A DNA stretch of 64,000 nt, taken from the NCBI RefSeq assembly GCF_029625295.1, contig NZ_CP121112.1, positions 4,154,001-4,218,000 of the forward strand. The letters run 5' to 3'. The notes below the pieces were generated by a model. That model was given only the letters and a program-made list of their open reading frames with translations, made no database searches and had not been told where the DNA came from. Source of the DNA: Flavobacterium gyeonganense. Lineage in GTDB: Bacteria > Bacteroidota > Bacteroidia > Flavobacteriales > Flavobacteriaceae. The translations under genes were made by a program, and so were the position numbers. Below, piece by piece: positions 1 to 8,593 of this stretch (the first letter of the stretch is position 1; the number at the start of each line of letters is the position of its first letter).

Positions 1-2199
1 GATGTTAACATTATCAATAATTATTTTATAGGCGGACCAAATACAAGTAATACAGTTTCATCACCTTTTAACCGTGGAAATGATAACTTCTCATTATATG
101 GTTCCGGAAATTATTTTGATAATAATAAGGACGGTGTTTTAAATGGTACACTAGTTCCTTACGATTTAACAGGATATCCTACCGGAGATTTATCAACTCT
201 TTTGTCAACACCGTATGATTATCCAATGAAAAATCCAACATTGTCTGCTCAGGATGCTTATAATAAGATTATAGCAAGCGTTGGAGCTTCTTATCCAAGA
301 CGGGATCAGGTAGAAAATTTAATGATTTCAGATTTAATGTCTAAAGGTACAACAGCAACGTATGTGTATGTTCAAAGTGATTTGACCAGTAAGTTTGGCT
401 TTATAAACGGAGGTGCTGGACATGTTTATGGTGCTCCGGCTTCTTTGGATACAGATAATGACGGTATGCCGGATGCCTGGGAAGACGCCAACGGATTAGA
501 TAAAAATACGGCCGATGCTTTATTGGTAAGTACAACAAATGCACCTTATCTGAATATTGAAGTGTATATTAACGGATTAACCAATACAACACCTGTAGAT
601 TTTATTATTCCGCCATCTAATGTGAATTTTACGAATGTGGTTTCAACAGAAGTCCCACCAGCAAGTTCTTTAAAAGTCAACTGGATTGACGGTGCAACAA
701 ACGAAGATAATTATATTCTAGAGCGTTCAGATAATGGCACTAATTTTAATGTAATCGCGACCCTTGGGGCAAACACTACAAGTTATAATGATACAGGTTT
801 GCTTCCAAATACGCAATATTATTATCGTGTTAAAGCAAAGAACAGCGCAGAATCATCAGTATATGAAACAGCTTCGGTAACTACACCGCCAATTCCGTCA
901 GCTCCAGTTAAAGCATCTGCACCTAATCCGGCTACAGGACTTACTAACATTCAGTTGACAAGTGGGAATTTAACGCTGAAATGGAGTGGAAGCACAAATA
1001 CAACAACTTATGCTGTTTATTTTGGTACAGATCCTTTAAATTTAGCTAAGCTAGCTGATGTAGCTTATGTTGCAGCTCCATCTTATCAACTTACAGGATT
1101 AAGTCCGGCAGTAACTTATTATTGGAGGATTGATGCTTCTAATGCTAAAGGAACAATAACCGGCGATGTATGGAATTTCCGTGCGCTGACACCAGAACTT
1201 GTTGGTCATTGGCCGTTTAAGGAAGCAGCAGGAGAAGGCCAGCAAATTGAAGATATTTCAGGCTATGGAAACAACGGACAATTAGATGCAGCTTTTGATA
1301 ATAGTAATGTGAGAGTAGCCGGAAAAGAGAACAACGCCATAGATTTTGCAACATTAACGCCTAATAAACTTATGGTAAGTGTTCCTAATCAGGATAATAT
1401 TTTATTTGACAAAAATTCCTTTACTGTTTCATTTTGGATGAAAGCTGATGCCAGTTTAATACCGGCAGGTTCAACATTAAGTTCATATATATTATGCAAA
1501 GGGTCGATGACAAAAAATACGACTACAGGAGCAACAGGAAGAAGATTTAATGTGGAAATTAAAAGCAATCAATTGCGTTTTGCAATAGATGATGATAAAA
1601 CAAAAACGGAACTTGCATCATCATTAGCAGCGACCAGTTATTTTACAGGAAATTGGGTAAATGTGATTATTATGAGAGATGTTACCGCATCTAAATTAAG
1701 AATATATACGAATGGTGTTTTTACTAATGAGAAAACTGATGCAACAGGGACAGCTGTAGGGATTGGAGAAGCAACAGATTTAGTAATTGGGAATATCGGG
1801 GCACTTGAACTGTTTGCCAATACTACTCCGGCACCTTACAAAGGTTTATTTGATGAACTTAAAATATTTAATTATGCACTAACTGCAACAGAGATAACGC
1901 AGTTGTACAATCAAACGTTATTGAGTAATGATAAGTTTACACAAAATAAAGTTAGTGGTACTGTCTATCCTAATCCTGCAAAAGAACAGATTTTTATCAG
2001 TATTCCAGGTTATAAACAATCATATGTTACAGCGACGTTAAGCGATGTAACAGGGAAAATTATTCTTAAGGAAAAAATTTCATCCGATGGAAATGGCGTT
2101 TTTAAGTTAAACATTGCAAATAAAAAAGTATCAGGACTTTATATTTTAAATGTTTCAGGAGAAAATTTAAACAGCAATTACAAAATTGTAGCAGAGTAA
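1..2199 (+). CDS. Secreted pectate-lyase-like protein with FnIII, LamG and T9SS domains (5' partial)
   Basis: The reading frame is open from base 1, so the start codon and signal peptide lie upstream of the window; about 732 residues are visible. The first ~130 residues resemble the end of a parallel beta-helix pectate lyase, including the Ca-binding-like DTDNDGMPDAWE motif common near the C-terminus of Bacteroidota pectate lyases. Two fibronectin type III domains follow (about residues 205-295 and 300-395), then a LamG/concanavalin-like domain (about 400-635) starting at GHWPFKE. The last ~75 residues begin YPNPAKEQ and end KIVAE, a type A type IX secretion sorting domain. The protein is therefore probably exported across the outer membrane and surface-attached or released. 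Polysaccharide lyase activity is inferred, because the catalytic core is mostly outside the window. Confidence 0.8.
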   Translation, partial: DVNIINNYFIGGPNTSNTVSSPFNRGNDNFSLYGSGNYFDNNKDGVLNGTLVPYDLTGYPTGDLSTLLSTPYDYPMKNPTLSAQDAYNKIIASVGASYPRRDQVENLMISDLMSKGTTATYVYVQSDLTSKFGFINGGAGHVYGAPASLDTDNDGMPDAWEDANGLDKNTADALLVSTTNAPYLNIEVYINGLTNTTPVDFIIPPSNVNFTNVVSTEVPPASSLKVNWIDGATNEDNYILERSDNGTNFNVIATLGANTTSYNDTGLLPNTQYYYRVKAKNSAESSVYETASVTTPPIPSAPVKASAPNPATGLTNIQLTSGNLTLKWSGSTNTTTYAVYFGTDPLNLAKLADVAYVAAPSYQLTGLSPAVTYYWRIDASNAKGTITGDVWNFRALTPELVGHWPFKEAAGEGQQIEDISGYGNNGQLDAAFDNSNVRVAGKENNAIDFATLTPNKLMVSVPNQDNILFDKNSFTVSFWMKADASLIPAGSTLSSYILCKGSMTKNTTTGATGRRFNVEIKSNQLRFAIDDDKTKTELASSLAATSYFTGNWVNVIIMRDVTASKLRIYTNGVFTNEKTDATGTAVGIGEATDLVIGNIGALELFANTTPAPYKGLFDELKIFNYALTATEITQLYNQTLLSNDKFTQNKVSGTVYPNPAKEQIFISIPGYKQSYVTATLSDVTGKIILKEKISSDGNGVFKLNIANKKVSGLYILNVSGENLNSNYKIVAE

Positions 2200-2220
2200 A
2201 AAACAAAATATTATCATAAA

Positions 2221-2255
2221 AAAAAACCGTTACATTTATTTTGTAACGGTTTTTC
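2221..2255. terminator. Bidirectional intrinsic terminator
   Basis: A 13-bp perfect stem (2222-2234 with 2242-2254) flanked by A-run and T-run lies between the convergent lyase-like gene and the thioesterase gene, and can serve both. Confidence 0.85.
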
Positions 2256-2280
2256 TAATTTATAATGAATTGGATATTTT

Positions 2281-2718
2281 TTAAAGTCCTACGAAATCGT
2301 CACTTTTTGGAAAAATGCTCAATGCCTCGACAGCAATCTCTGGCGTTGGCGAAGCCAGTTTTCTAAGTTTTGTATCCATCCAGGCACCATCAACTGTAAT
2401 AGTGGCACAAAGTGTATCGTCTTCTCTGCGGAATTCGTGAATGATAGACCAGCGCGAAGCATCAGCTTTCATTTTGGATGTTTTGGTATGAATGAAAATT
2501 TTATCCGAAAGTTTTAATTCTTTTCTGAAAACACATTCTTCCCTAAATAAAACAGGTCCAAAACTTTGTTCCTGCATTACTCTTAAAGTTAAACCTAATT
2601 CGTTTAGGATTTCGATACGATGCTGAGCACCAAAATCGTAATAAGCACTGTGACGGACATGAAAATTAGGATCAAGATCGGACCAGCGAAAGGATATTTC
2701 TTTTATAAATGAAGCCAT
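2281..2718 (-). CDS. Acyl-CoA thioesterase, 4HBT hotdog family
   Basis: This 145-residue protein has the size and pattern of a single hotdog-fold 4-hydroxybenzoyl-CoA thioesterase-like enzyme (FadM/YbgC type). The N-terminal stretch FRWSDLDPNFHVRHSAYYD matches the family's active-site region, where the Asp after the first strand and the following N-[FHM]-V element are typical. Such enzymes hydrolyse acyl-CoA thioesters in the cytoplasm; the natural substrate cannot be read from sequence. No signal peptide is present. The gene is monocistronic, convergent with the lyase-like gene, and separated from the next minus-strand gene by 88 bases. The ATG at 2718 gives a full-length domain. Confidence 0.8.
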   Translation of the reverse strand: MASFIKEISFRWSDLDPNFHVRHSAYYDFGAQHRIEILNELGLTLRVMQEQSFGPVLFREECVFRKELKLSDKIFIHTKTSKMKADASRWSIIHEFRREDDTLCATITVDGAWMDTKLRKLASPTPEIAVEALSIFPKSDDFVGL

Positions 2719-2806
2719 TTTGTAATTTTAATTTGAAATCGAAATTACGAATATCAAATGGTAGTTTTTCTAAATTAAAGTTATTTTTATTCGTTTTAAC
2801 TTTTCG

Positions 2807-3481
2807 TTATATCATTCGGGTACTAACCAGAATCAAGAGTGATATTTGTATTCCTATAATAATCCAAAAAAAGTTTCTGCTTGGGTTTGAAACATCTTTT
2901 AATCCGGATATAGTTTTTTCTTTTATAATATCCACAAAGCTTATGTTTTCATTTGTAAAATCAACATCATCAAGATTTATTTTTTTAAAACCGTAAATAA
3001 TAATTTTTTTTAACCATTTATTACTTTCTTTAGAATCTTTAATTTCCTGAATTAATCTTAGTTTTAATTTTGTATTGTCTGCTCCTTTTTTTAATAAGCC
3101 GGGTTGGTTTGTTTTAATTTTGCCCAGGACTTTCTCAATAATCGGAAACAGAAGCTTTTCTCCTTTATCGGATAATAGTTTATTTGTTGTTTTCGAAATG
3201 ATATATTTATTTCCAAAAGAAAACAATATAAAAGGAAGGACAAAAATAGAAAGAGTAGTAAGGGTAAAGCCAATAGGTCTCTCAAAGAAAAGAGTCATGG
3301 TGATTGGAATAATTGTTAAACCACCTGGTGCACCGGGACCATCGGCTGATTGAAAAAGGAATATTAATAAGGTAGCTACAGATAAAGCACAAATTAATAG
3401 TTGTCCGATAATATTTATTTTAAGAAAACTAAATGCGGCACTGCTAAAAAGTTTGGTAGTGTATTTTAAATTGTCAATCAT
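2807..3481 (-). CDS. Hypothetical membrane protein
   Basis: I do not recognise this 224-residue protein. It has a hydrophobic segment at about residues 20-45, one or two more at about 55-90, a long charged Lys/Asp-rich middle (about 95-195) and a C-terminal hydrophobic helix (about 203-222). The middle part probably forms a soluble loop or domain, so a four-helix membrane topology is plausible. The sequence PGAPGG occurs near residue 50 between hydrophobic segments. It sits alone between the thioesterase gene and the dnaK upstream region, with no functional clue from the neighbours. Confidence 0.6.
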   Translation of the reverse strand: MIDNLKYTTKLFSSAAFSFLKINIIGQLLICALSVATLLIFLFQSADGPGAPGGLTIIPITMTLFFERPIGFTLTTLSIFVLPFILFSFGNKYIISKTTNKLLSDKGEKLLFPIIEKVLGKIKTNQPGLLKKGADNTKLKLRLIQEIKDSKESNKWLKKIIIYGFKKINLDDVDFTNENISFVDIIKEKTISGLKDVSNPSRNFFWIIIGIQISLLILVSTRMI

Positions 3482-3726
3482 TAATAAGGTTTTTAAGTTG
3501 TGTATTTGGGAATTTTAGCTGTTTGATCTTGAGATCTAAAAAGGGGAGCGAAAACATAGAAAAAATATTACAAAAAAAAGAATAGTAAAGAATTTTGCAT
3601 GTGCCATGTCTGTCAAAGTTGCTGTAAATCTTATTAAATAAAGTGAAGCATGGCGTAAAATGATAAAACTAACTTTTTTACCATTGATAAGTAGAATTTA
3701 GAGTTCTTCTGTAGACAGTTTTGTCG

Positions 3727-3792
3727 TTTGTCAGGTTTTTAAAATGTCATGTTGGCAGATTTTTTTTGGCATGCCAATAGCAAACTGACAAA
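3727..3792. promoter_or_regulatory. Inverted repeats upstream of dnaK
   Basis: The 395-base gap 3482-3876 holds no gene. Within it, TTTGTCAG (3727-3734) and CTGACAAA (3785-3792) form an inverted pair, and between them lies the perfect 12-bp palindrome TTGGCATGCCAA (3766-3777). Their position just upstream of the putative promoter suggests binding sites for a heat-shock or enhancer-type activator. No regulator is identified here. Confidence 0.45.
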
Positions 3793-3810
3793 TTATATTG
3801 CTTTTTTATC

Positions 3811-3827
3811 TTGGCACAAAGATTGAC
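3811..3827 (+). promoter_or_regulatory. Candidate sigma-54-like -24/-12 promoter of dnaK
   Basis: TTGGCAC, five bases (AAAGA), then TTGAC closely matches the RpoN consensus TGGCAC-N5-TTGC, with GC replaced by GA at -12. The predicted transcription start would fall near 3839, leaving a leader of about 40 bases before the ATG at 3877. Confidence 0.45.
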
Positions 3828-3876
3828 TTATGCCACATGAGTTTAAAAATTAAATCAAAAATTAAATATATAAAAA

Positions 3877-5759
3877 ATGGGTAAAATAATCGGAATTGAC
3901 TTAGGTACGACGAACTCTTGTGTTTCTGTAATGGAAGGTAACGAAGCAGTTGTTATCCCTAACGCAGAAGGAAAAAGAACTACTCCTTCTATCATCGCTT
4001 TTGTTGAAGGTGGAGAAATTAAAGTAGGGGATCCTGCAAAAAGACAAGCAGTAACGAATCCTACAAAAACGATTGCTTCTATTAAACGTTTTATGGGACA
4101 CACTTTTGCTGAAACGGCTGAAGAAGCAAAAGAGTTCCTTACAGTGTTGTAAAAGGTGACAACAATACACCACGTGTGGATATTGACGGGCGTTTATATA
4201 CTGCTCAGGAGTTGTCTGCAATGACACTTCAAAAAATGAAAAAAACTGCTGAAGACTATTTAGGTCAAACAGTAACTGAGGCAGTTATTACAGTTCCTGC
4301 TTACTTTAACGATGCTCAGCGTCAGGCTACTAAAGAAGCCGGTGAAATCGCTGGTCTTAAAGTTATGCGTATCATCAACGAGCCAACTGCTGCTGCACTT
4401 GCTTACGGATTGGATAAAAAAGGTAAAGATCAAAAAATAGCTGTTTACGATTTAGGTGGAGGTACTTTTGATATCTCTGTTCTTGAATTAGGAGACGGTG
4501 TATTCGAAGTATTATCTACAAATGGTGATACTCACTTAGGTGGTGATGATTTTGACCAGGTTATTATTGACTGGTTAGCTGACGAATTCAAATCTGAAGA
4601 AGGTATTGATTTACGTTTAGACCCAATGTCATTACAGCGTTTAAAAGAAGCTGCTGAGAAAGCTAAGATTGAATTATCATCTTCTGCTGAAACTGAGGTA
4701 AACTTACCATACGTTACTGCTACTGCTTCTGGACCTAAACACTTAGTAAAAAAATTATCGAGAGCTAAATTTGAGCAATTATCTGATTCTTTAGTAAAAC
4801 GTTCTATGGAGCCAGTTGCTAAAGCATTGAAAGATGCAGGTTTATCTACATCTGATATCGACGAAGTAATCCTTGTTGGAGGTTCTACCCGTATGCCAAG
4901 AATCGCTGACGAAGTGGAGAAATTCTTCGGTAAAAAAGCATCTAAAGGTGTTAACCCTGATGAGGTTGTGGCTATTGGAGCTGCTATTCAGGGTGGAGTT
5001 TTATCTGGAGATGTAAAAGATGTATTGTTACTTGACGTAACTCCATTAGCTTTAGGTATCGAAACTATGGGTGGTGTAATGACAACTCTTATCGATGCTA
5101 ACACTACTATCCCAACTAAAAAATCTCAGGTATTCTCTACAGCTGCTGATTCTCAGCCATCTGTTGAAATCCATGTTTTACAAGGGGCAAGAGCAATGGC
5201 TGCTGATAACAAAACTATCGGTCGTTTCCACTTAGATGGTATTCCACCAGCACCAAGAGGAGTTCCTCAAATCGAAGTTTCTTTCGATATTGATGCTAAC
5301 GGTATCATCAAAGTTTCTGCAACTGATAAAGGAACTGGAAAATCTCACGATATCCGTATCGAAGCTTCTTCTGGTTTAACAGCTGAAGAAATCGAAAAAA
5401 TGAAAAAAGATGCTGAAGCTAACGCTGATGCTGACAGAATTGCAAAAGAAAGAGCTGAAAAATTAAACGAAGCTGACAGTACTATCTTCCAGACTGAATC
5501 TCAATTGAAAGAGTTAGGAGATAAAATCTCAGCTGACCACAAAACAGCTATCGAATATGCTTTAACTGAATTGAGAATGGCTCACCAGTCTCAGGATCTT
5601 GACGCAATCCAAAAAGGATTAGACAATGTAAATGCAGCTTGGAAAACAGCTACAGAAGCAATGTATGCTCAGGGTGGTGAAGGTCAACAAGCAGCTCCGC
5701 AACAAGAGCAGTCTTCAGGAGATAACGTTGAAGACGTTGAATTCGAAGAAGTAAAATAA
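3877..5759 (+). CDS. dnaK: Molecular chaperone DnaK (Hsp70), interrupted by a one-base frameshift
   Basis: DnaK is the cytoplasmic ATP-dependent Hsp70 chaperone that works with DnaJ and GrpE. The sequence begins MGKIIGIDLGTTNSCVSV (phosphate 1 loop) and later carries VYDLGGGTFDIS (phosphate 2), EVILVGGSTRMP, the substrate-binding domain with the LLLDVTPLALGIET linker region, and the acidic C-terminus VEDVEFEEVK. As given, the frame stops at 4152 after residue 91. The expected continuation, RVPYSVVKGDNNTPRVDIDG, is found in the next frame from 4131. One additional A in the run 4128-4131 would give an uninterrupted protein of 627 residues, the normal family length. The sequence GCA AAA GAG is also an A-AAA-G slippery site where a -1 slip would restore the frame. 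Sequencing error is the likelier explanation. Confidence 0.95.
4128..4131 (+). other. dnaK: Frameshift site in dnaK
   Basis: The run of four A residues must be five (or the ribosome must slip -1) for codons 1-84 and the rest of dnaK to be in one frame. Protein similarity to Hsp70 continues without loss of any residue across the site. Confidence 0.9.
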
Positions 5760-5794
5760 TTACTGATTAATATCAGTCAATAATAAGTGCTAAG

Positions 5795-5829
5795 CCGCTG
5801 TAAACTAATGTTTATAGCGGTTTTTTTTT
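5795..5829 (+). terminator. Intrinsic terminator of dnaK
   Basis: An 11-bp stem, CCGCTGTAAAC with GTTTATAGCGG (one G-U pair), with loop TAAT is followed by nine T residues, 35 bases after the dnaK stop codon. Confidence 0.85.
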
Positions 5830-5885
5830 AAATTCTTTTTTGTTTCTTTTATTGAGGAATCTAAGTAATAAATTCATTCTTACTC

Positions 5886-5922
5886 AAAAGGGGCTGTCCT
5901 GACTTGTGAGACAGCCCCTTTT
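5886..5922. terminator. Second, bidirectional terminator hairpin
   Basis: A 13-bp perfect stem containing GGGGCTGTC/GACAGCCCC is flanked by A-run and T-run. It lies between dnaK and the convergent carbonic anhydrase gene and could terminate either transcript. Confidence 0.7.
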
Positions 5923-6009
5923 TCATATTTTAGGTTAAAAAATATTTCTTAGCTGCATAAAAAATGCATTACAAAAAATTATTTTATATGCATTTTAGAA
6001 AAACAAATA

Positions 6010-6651
6010 TTATTTAAAAATCATTGTGTCAGCTAAAAAGGCGACTTCCCCTGTTGTAATATCATGAGTTCCGCCTACAATTCCTATCTCTCCCTTTTCA
6101 ATCATTTCCTTTAAGATGGGACTTCTTTCCATAATAGATTTAACGGTACGTTTCACATTGATTACCGATACGTTTTCTACAAAATCAGGATTTCCTGAAT
6201 TGCGATTTTCTTTTGTCTGGGTTTCATCATCAACCGCTGGTCTTATTTTTGTTAGCAGTGCGGTTAAATTCCCCATTTCAACATGGTCGCAGGCACCTTT
6301 TACTGCCCCGCATTTTGTGTGGCCCAATACAACAATGATTTTTGACCCAGCGACTTTGCAGCCAAATTCCATACTGCCTAAAATGTCTTCATTGATGATA
6401 TTTCCGGCAATACGCACACTGAAAATATCTCCAAGGCCCTGGTCAAAAATTAGTTCTGCCGAAGTTCTGCTGTCAATACAGCTCAGGATTACGGCAAAAG
6501 GATGCTGGCCGTCTGAAGTTTCATTGGCCTGCTGCAGAAGATTACGGTTTATTTTCAGGTTGCTTACAAACCTTTGGTTTCCTTCTTTTAGTAACTCTAA
6601 GGCTTTTGAAGGAGTAATTGCGGCCTGCATTTCTTTAGTTAATGTTTTCAT
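6010..6651 (-). CDS. Beta-class carbonic anhydrase
   Basis: This 213-residue enzyme interconverts CO2 and bicarbonate. The zinc-site signatures of the beta class are visible: SCIDSR (Cys plus the Asp-Arg dyad, about residues 57-62) and GHTKCGAVKGA (His and second Cys, about residues 110-120). The family-typical GNQRF element lies near residue 25. No signal peptide is present, so it should act in the cytoplasm. The gene follows the bestrophin gene by 16 bases on the same strand, so both are probably one transcript. The pairing suggests linked bicarbonate conversion and movement across the membrane. Confidence 0.93.
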   Translation of the reverse strand: MKTLTKEMQAAITPSKALELLKEGNQRFVSNLKINRNLLQQANETSDGQHPFAVILSCIDSRTSAELIFDQGLGDIFSVRIAGNIINEDILGSMEFGCKVAGSKIIVVLGHTKCGAVKGACDHVEMGNLTALLTKIRPAVDDETQTKENRNSGNPDFVENVSVINVKRTVKSIMERSPILKEMIEKGEIGIVGGTHDITTGEVAFLADTMIFK

Positions 6652-6667
6652 TTTTGGTTGATTTAAG

Positions 6668-7561
6668 TTATGATAAATAAAATTTTTCCGGCTGTAGGGG
6701 CTGAGGAATATCTGTTTCTTTCAACAGGTCCTTAATATTTATTTCAATAGTTCTTGCAATAGCAGTTACCGCAGTATCTGTTGGGCGGTTTCTAAATGGA
6801 TCCTGAAGGTGTGTGGCTGATTTTTCCAAAAGAAAAAATGTAGTGGAGATCACTAACAACAATGGAATCTCAAAATAGCTTTCTATATCTCGTAGCGCAA
6901 TTGAAAGTGTGACAATAAAAATATAGATAAAGAAATGAAGAAAGATTCGGTAAGTTATAGGAAAAATAGTGCTCTTGATGCGCTCAGCCATTCCCATGTA
7001 ATTTGAAAAATTAACCAAAGTGTTGTTTAATTGTACGTGGGAGAAGATTTCAAGTGATTTTTTCTCTCTCAATGCTGCTATCTGCAGCGTGTTTAGCTGC
7101 AGCAGTGCTAGTGGTTTATTACTCTGTTTTTTTATTTCGGTTATATCTTCTTTAGTGATGAAATCTTCCAGATTTTCTATAGGATCCAATCCACGTAGGT
7201 TTTGTCCAAGGCTGTAACACCATGCTACATGCCTAAATGCAATTTCTTTGATTTCTTCCTGGCTTTCTTTTGAAACGAAAGATTGCAGCTGTAATACTAA
7301 ACTTCGGCTGTCATTTACTATGCTTCCCCAGATTTTTCGGGCTTCCCACCAGCGGTCATAAGACTGGTTGAGCTTAAATGATAAAAGAACAGAAATAGCT
7401 GTCCCTATAAAAGCAGGAATGGTTATGGGCATTACAGGTATGAGATTTTCGAATTTGGCAGTAAGGAAATGAACCAATACTGCAATAATCATTACAAATA
7501 AAATTTCATATTTAACTTTGGAGAAAAGGTAAGAGACTGGTATTTTAGTATTTATCAGCAT
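6668..7561 (-). CDS. Bestrophin-family anion channel
   Basis: The protein (297 residues from the ATG at 7561) belongs to the bestrophin/UPF0187 family of pentameric anion channels. The diagnostic SYDRWWEARKIWGSIVNDSR block is at about residues 66-85 and LQDPFRNRPTD, the acidic C-terminal family element, at about 252-262. Hydrophobic segments lie near residues 17-35, 45-62, 205-225 and 225-245. A longer frame starts at a TTG at 7597, but the ATG at 7561 gives the usual N-terminus and leaves room for the promoter. It is first in an operon with carbonic anhydrase, which suggests bicarbonate or chloride conductance (inference). Confidence 0.85.
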   Translation of the reverse strand: MLINTKIPVSYLFSKVKYEILFVMIIAVLVHFLTAKFENLIPVMPITIPAFIGTAISVLLSFKLNQSYDRWWEARKIWGSIVNDSRSLVLQLQSFVSKESQEEIKEIAFRHVAWCYSLGQNLRGLDPIENLEDFITKEDITEIKKQSNKPLALLQLNTLQIAALREKKSLEIFSHVQLNNTLVNFSNYMGMAERIKSTIFPITYRIFLHFFIYIFIVTLSIALRDIESYFEIPLLLVISTTFFLLEKSATHLQDPFRNRPTDTAVTAIARTIEINIKDLLKETDIPQPLQPEKFYLS

Positions 7562-7594
7562 ACAATTGTTTATAGTGGTTTGGTTTAAAAATAA

Positions 7595-7602
7595 CAAAAC
7601 TA
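7595..7602 (-). promoter_or_regulatory. -7 element of the bestrophin-carbonic anhydrase operon
   Basis: On the minus strand the sequence is TAGTTTTG, an exact match to the Bacteroidota -7 consensus TAnnTTTG, 33 bases upstream of the ATG at 7561. A TTTG lies 24 bases further upstream, slightly longer than the usual spacing. Confidence 0.5.
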
Positions 7603-7610
7603 TTTCAAAT

Positions 7611-7625
7611 GATAGTAATACTATC
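7611..7625. promoter_or_regulatory. Palindromic operator, likely TetR target
   Basis: GATAGTA-A-TACTATC is a perfect 7+1+7 palindrome in the divergent intergenic region. A further half-site, ATACTATC, lies at about 7659-7666. The palindrome falls between the -33 and -7 regions of the bestrophin promoter, and the half-site lies just upstream of the TetR promoter. This is a typical layout for repression of both directions by the adjacent TetR protein. Confidence 0.6.
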
Positions 7626-7684
7626 TCAAATAATTGTTAAATAATTTCATAGAATATAGATACTATCAAGTAATAAATCTTTAT

Positions 7685-7692
7685 TACATTTG
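7685..7692 (+). promoter_or_regulatory. -7 element of the tetR-like gene
   Basis: TACATTTG matches TAnnTTTG exactly and lies 17 bases upstream of the ATG at 7710. No good -33 TTTG is seen at the usual distance, so the promoter may be weak or activator-dependent. Confidence 0.4.
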
Positions 7693-7709
7693 CTAAAACA
7701 GTTATTAAT

Positions 7710-8381
7710 ATGGAATTTCAGGTAAAATTTGATATAAACGAAAAGATCTTCTTGAGAAATCCCGAAAGCAGTGAGGTAGGGAGATTAATGGTAAAAAAGG
7801 CTATTGACCTTATTTATGAGCTGGGTTTTGAGCAGTTTACCTTCAAGAAGCTATCTATAGAAATAAATAGCACAGAGGCAACTATTTACAGGTACTTTGA
7901 AAACAAGCACAGGCTTCTGCTTTACATCCTTAATTGGTATTGGTCATATATGGAATTTTTAGTGATGTTCAAATTAGAAAACGTCACAGATAAAAAGGAA
8001 AGATTAAAAATAATTGTGAATCTTTTGACTCAGGAACCAACAGAGAGTACCAATCAATTTGACTACAACAAGAAGCTGCTTAATCAAATTGTAATTGCAG
8101 AAAGCAGTAAAGTATATTTGGTAAAAGAAGTTGCAGAAATAAATAAAAATGAGGTGTTTAAACCATATAAAGATCTCTGTGGAAAAATAGCTGAGGTAAT
8201 TTCTGAATATAACCCAAAATATAAATACCCACGCTCTTTAAGTACAACGCTGATTGAAACTTCGCATCATCAGCAATATTTTAGTATTAATTTACCTAAA
8301 CTTACAGATGTCTCATCAAAAAATAATTTGGGTTTTACCAGCCATTTTATTGAAGATTTTTTGTTTAAAATTTTAGATTAG
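7710..8381 (+). CDS. TetR/AcrR family transcriptional regulator
   Basis: This 223-residue protein has an N-terminal TetR-type helix-turn-helix at about residues 24-72: AIDLIYELGFEQFTFKKLS, then the recognition-helix signature EATIYRYFENKHRLL. The remaining ~145 residues form the variable ligand-binding/dimerisation domain and resemble no specific sensor class that I recognise. It is divergent from the bestrophin-carbonic anhydrase operon with a palindrome in between, so it probably represses that operon and itself. The inducing ligand is unknown. The N-terminus is about 20 residues longer than in a minimal TetR protein. Confidence 0.85.
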   Translation: MEFQVKFDINEKIFLRNPESSEVGRLMVKKAIDLIYELGFEQFTFKKLSIEINSTEATIYRYFENKHRLLLYILNWYWSYMEFLVMFKLENVTDKKERLKIIVNLLTQEPTESTNQFDYNKKLLNQIVIAESSKVYLVKEVAEINKNEVFKPYKDLCGKIAEVISEYNPKYKYPRSLSTTLIETSHHQQYFSINLPKLTDVSSKNNLGFTSHFIEDFLFKILD

Positions 8382-8593
8382 CGATTTTTATCATATTTGA
8401 TAACCCTCCAGATTGTTCTTTGTGTTTTAAAAACTAGAACCTCAGAGCCTTATATATTCTTTTAGATATTTTAAACGCTAGTAATAAAAATGATTAATAA
8501 TTTGTTTTTAAAATAAAATTATTAAGTTTTTTATTAGGTTTTTTTGTTGTTAATTTGGAAAGAATTTAACTAAAATTAATCGAAAAACAAACT

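Noticed and set aside
2709..3353. Plus-strand open frames opposite the thioesterase and membrane protein genes
   Set aside because: They lie antisense to better-supported frames, show no family pattern, and are composed of low-complexity Phe/Ile/Lys runs.
4176..5759. A separate, N-terminally truncated DnaK starting at the ATG at 4176
   Set aside because: The preceding fragment and the sequence between them complete a normal DnaK with one base restored, so two genes are not needed.
6116..6661. Plus-strand open frame of 181 codons opposite carbonic anhydrase
   Set aside because: It is the antisense shadow of a clearly recognised enzyme with catalytic motifs on the minus strand.
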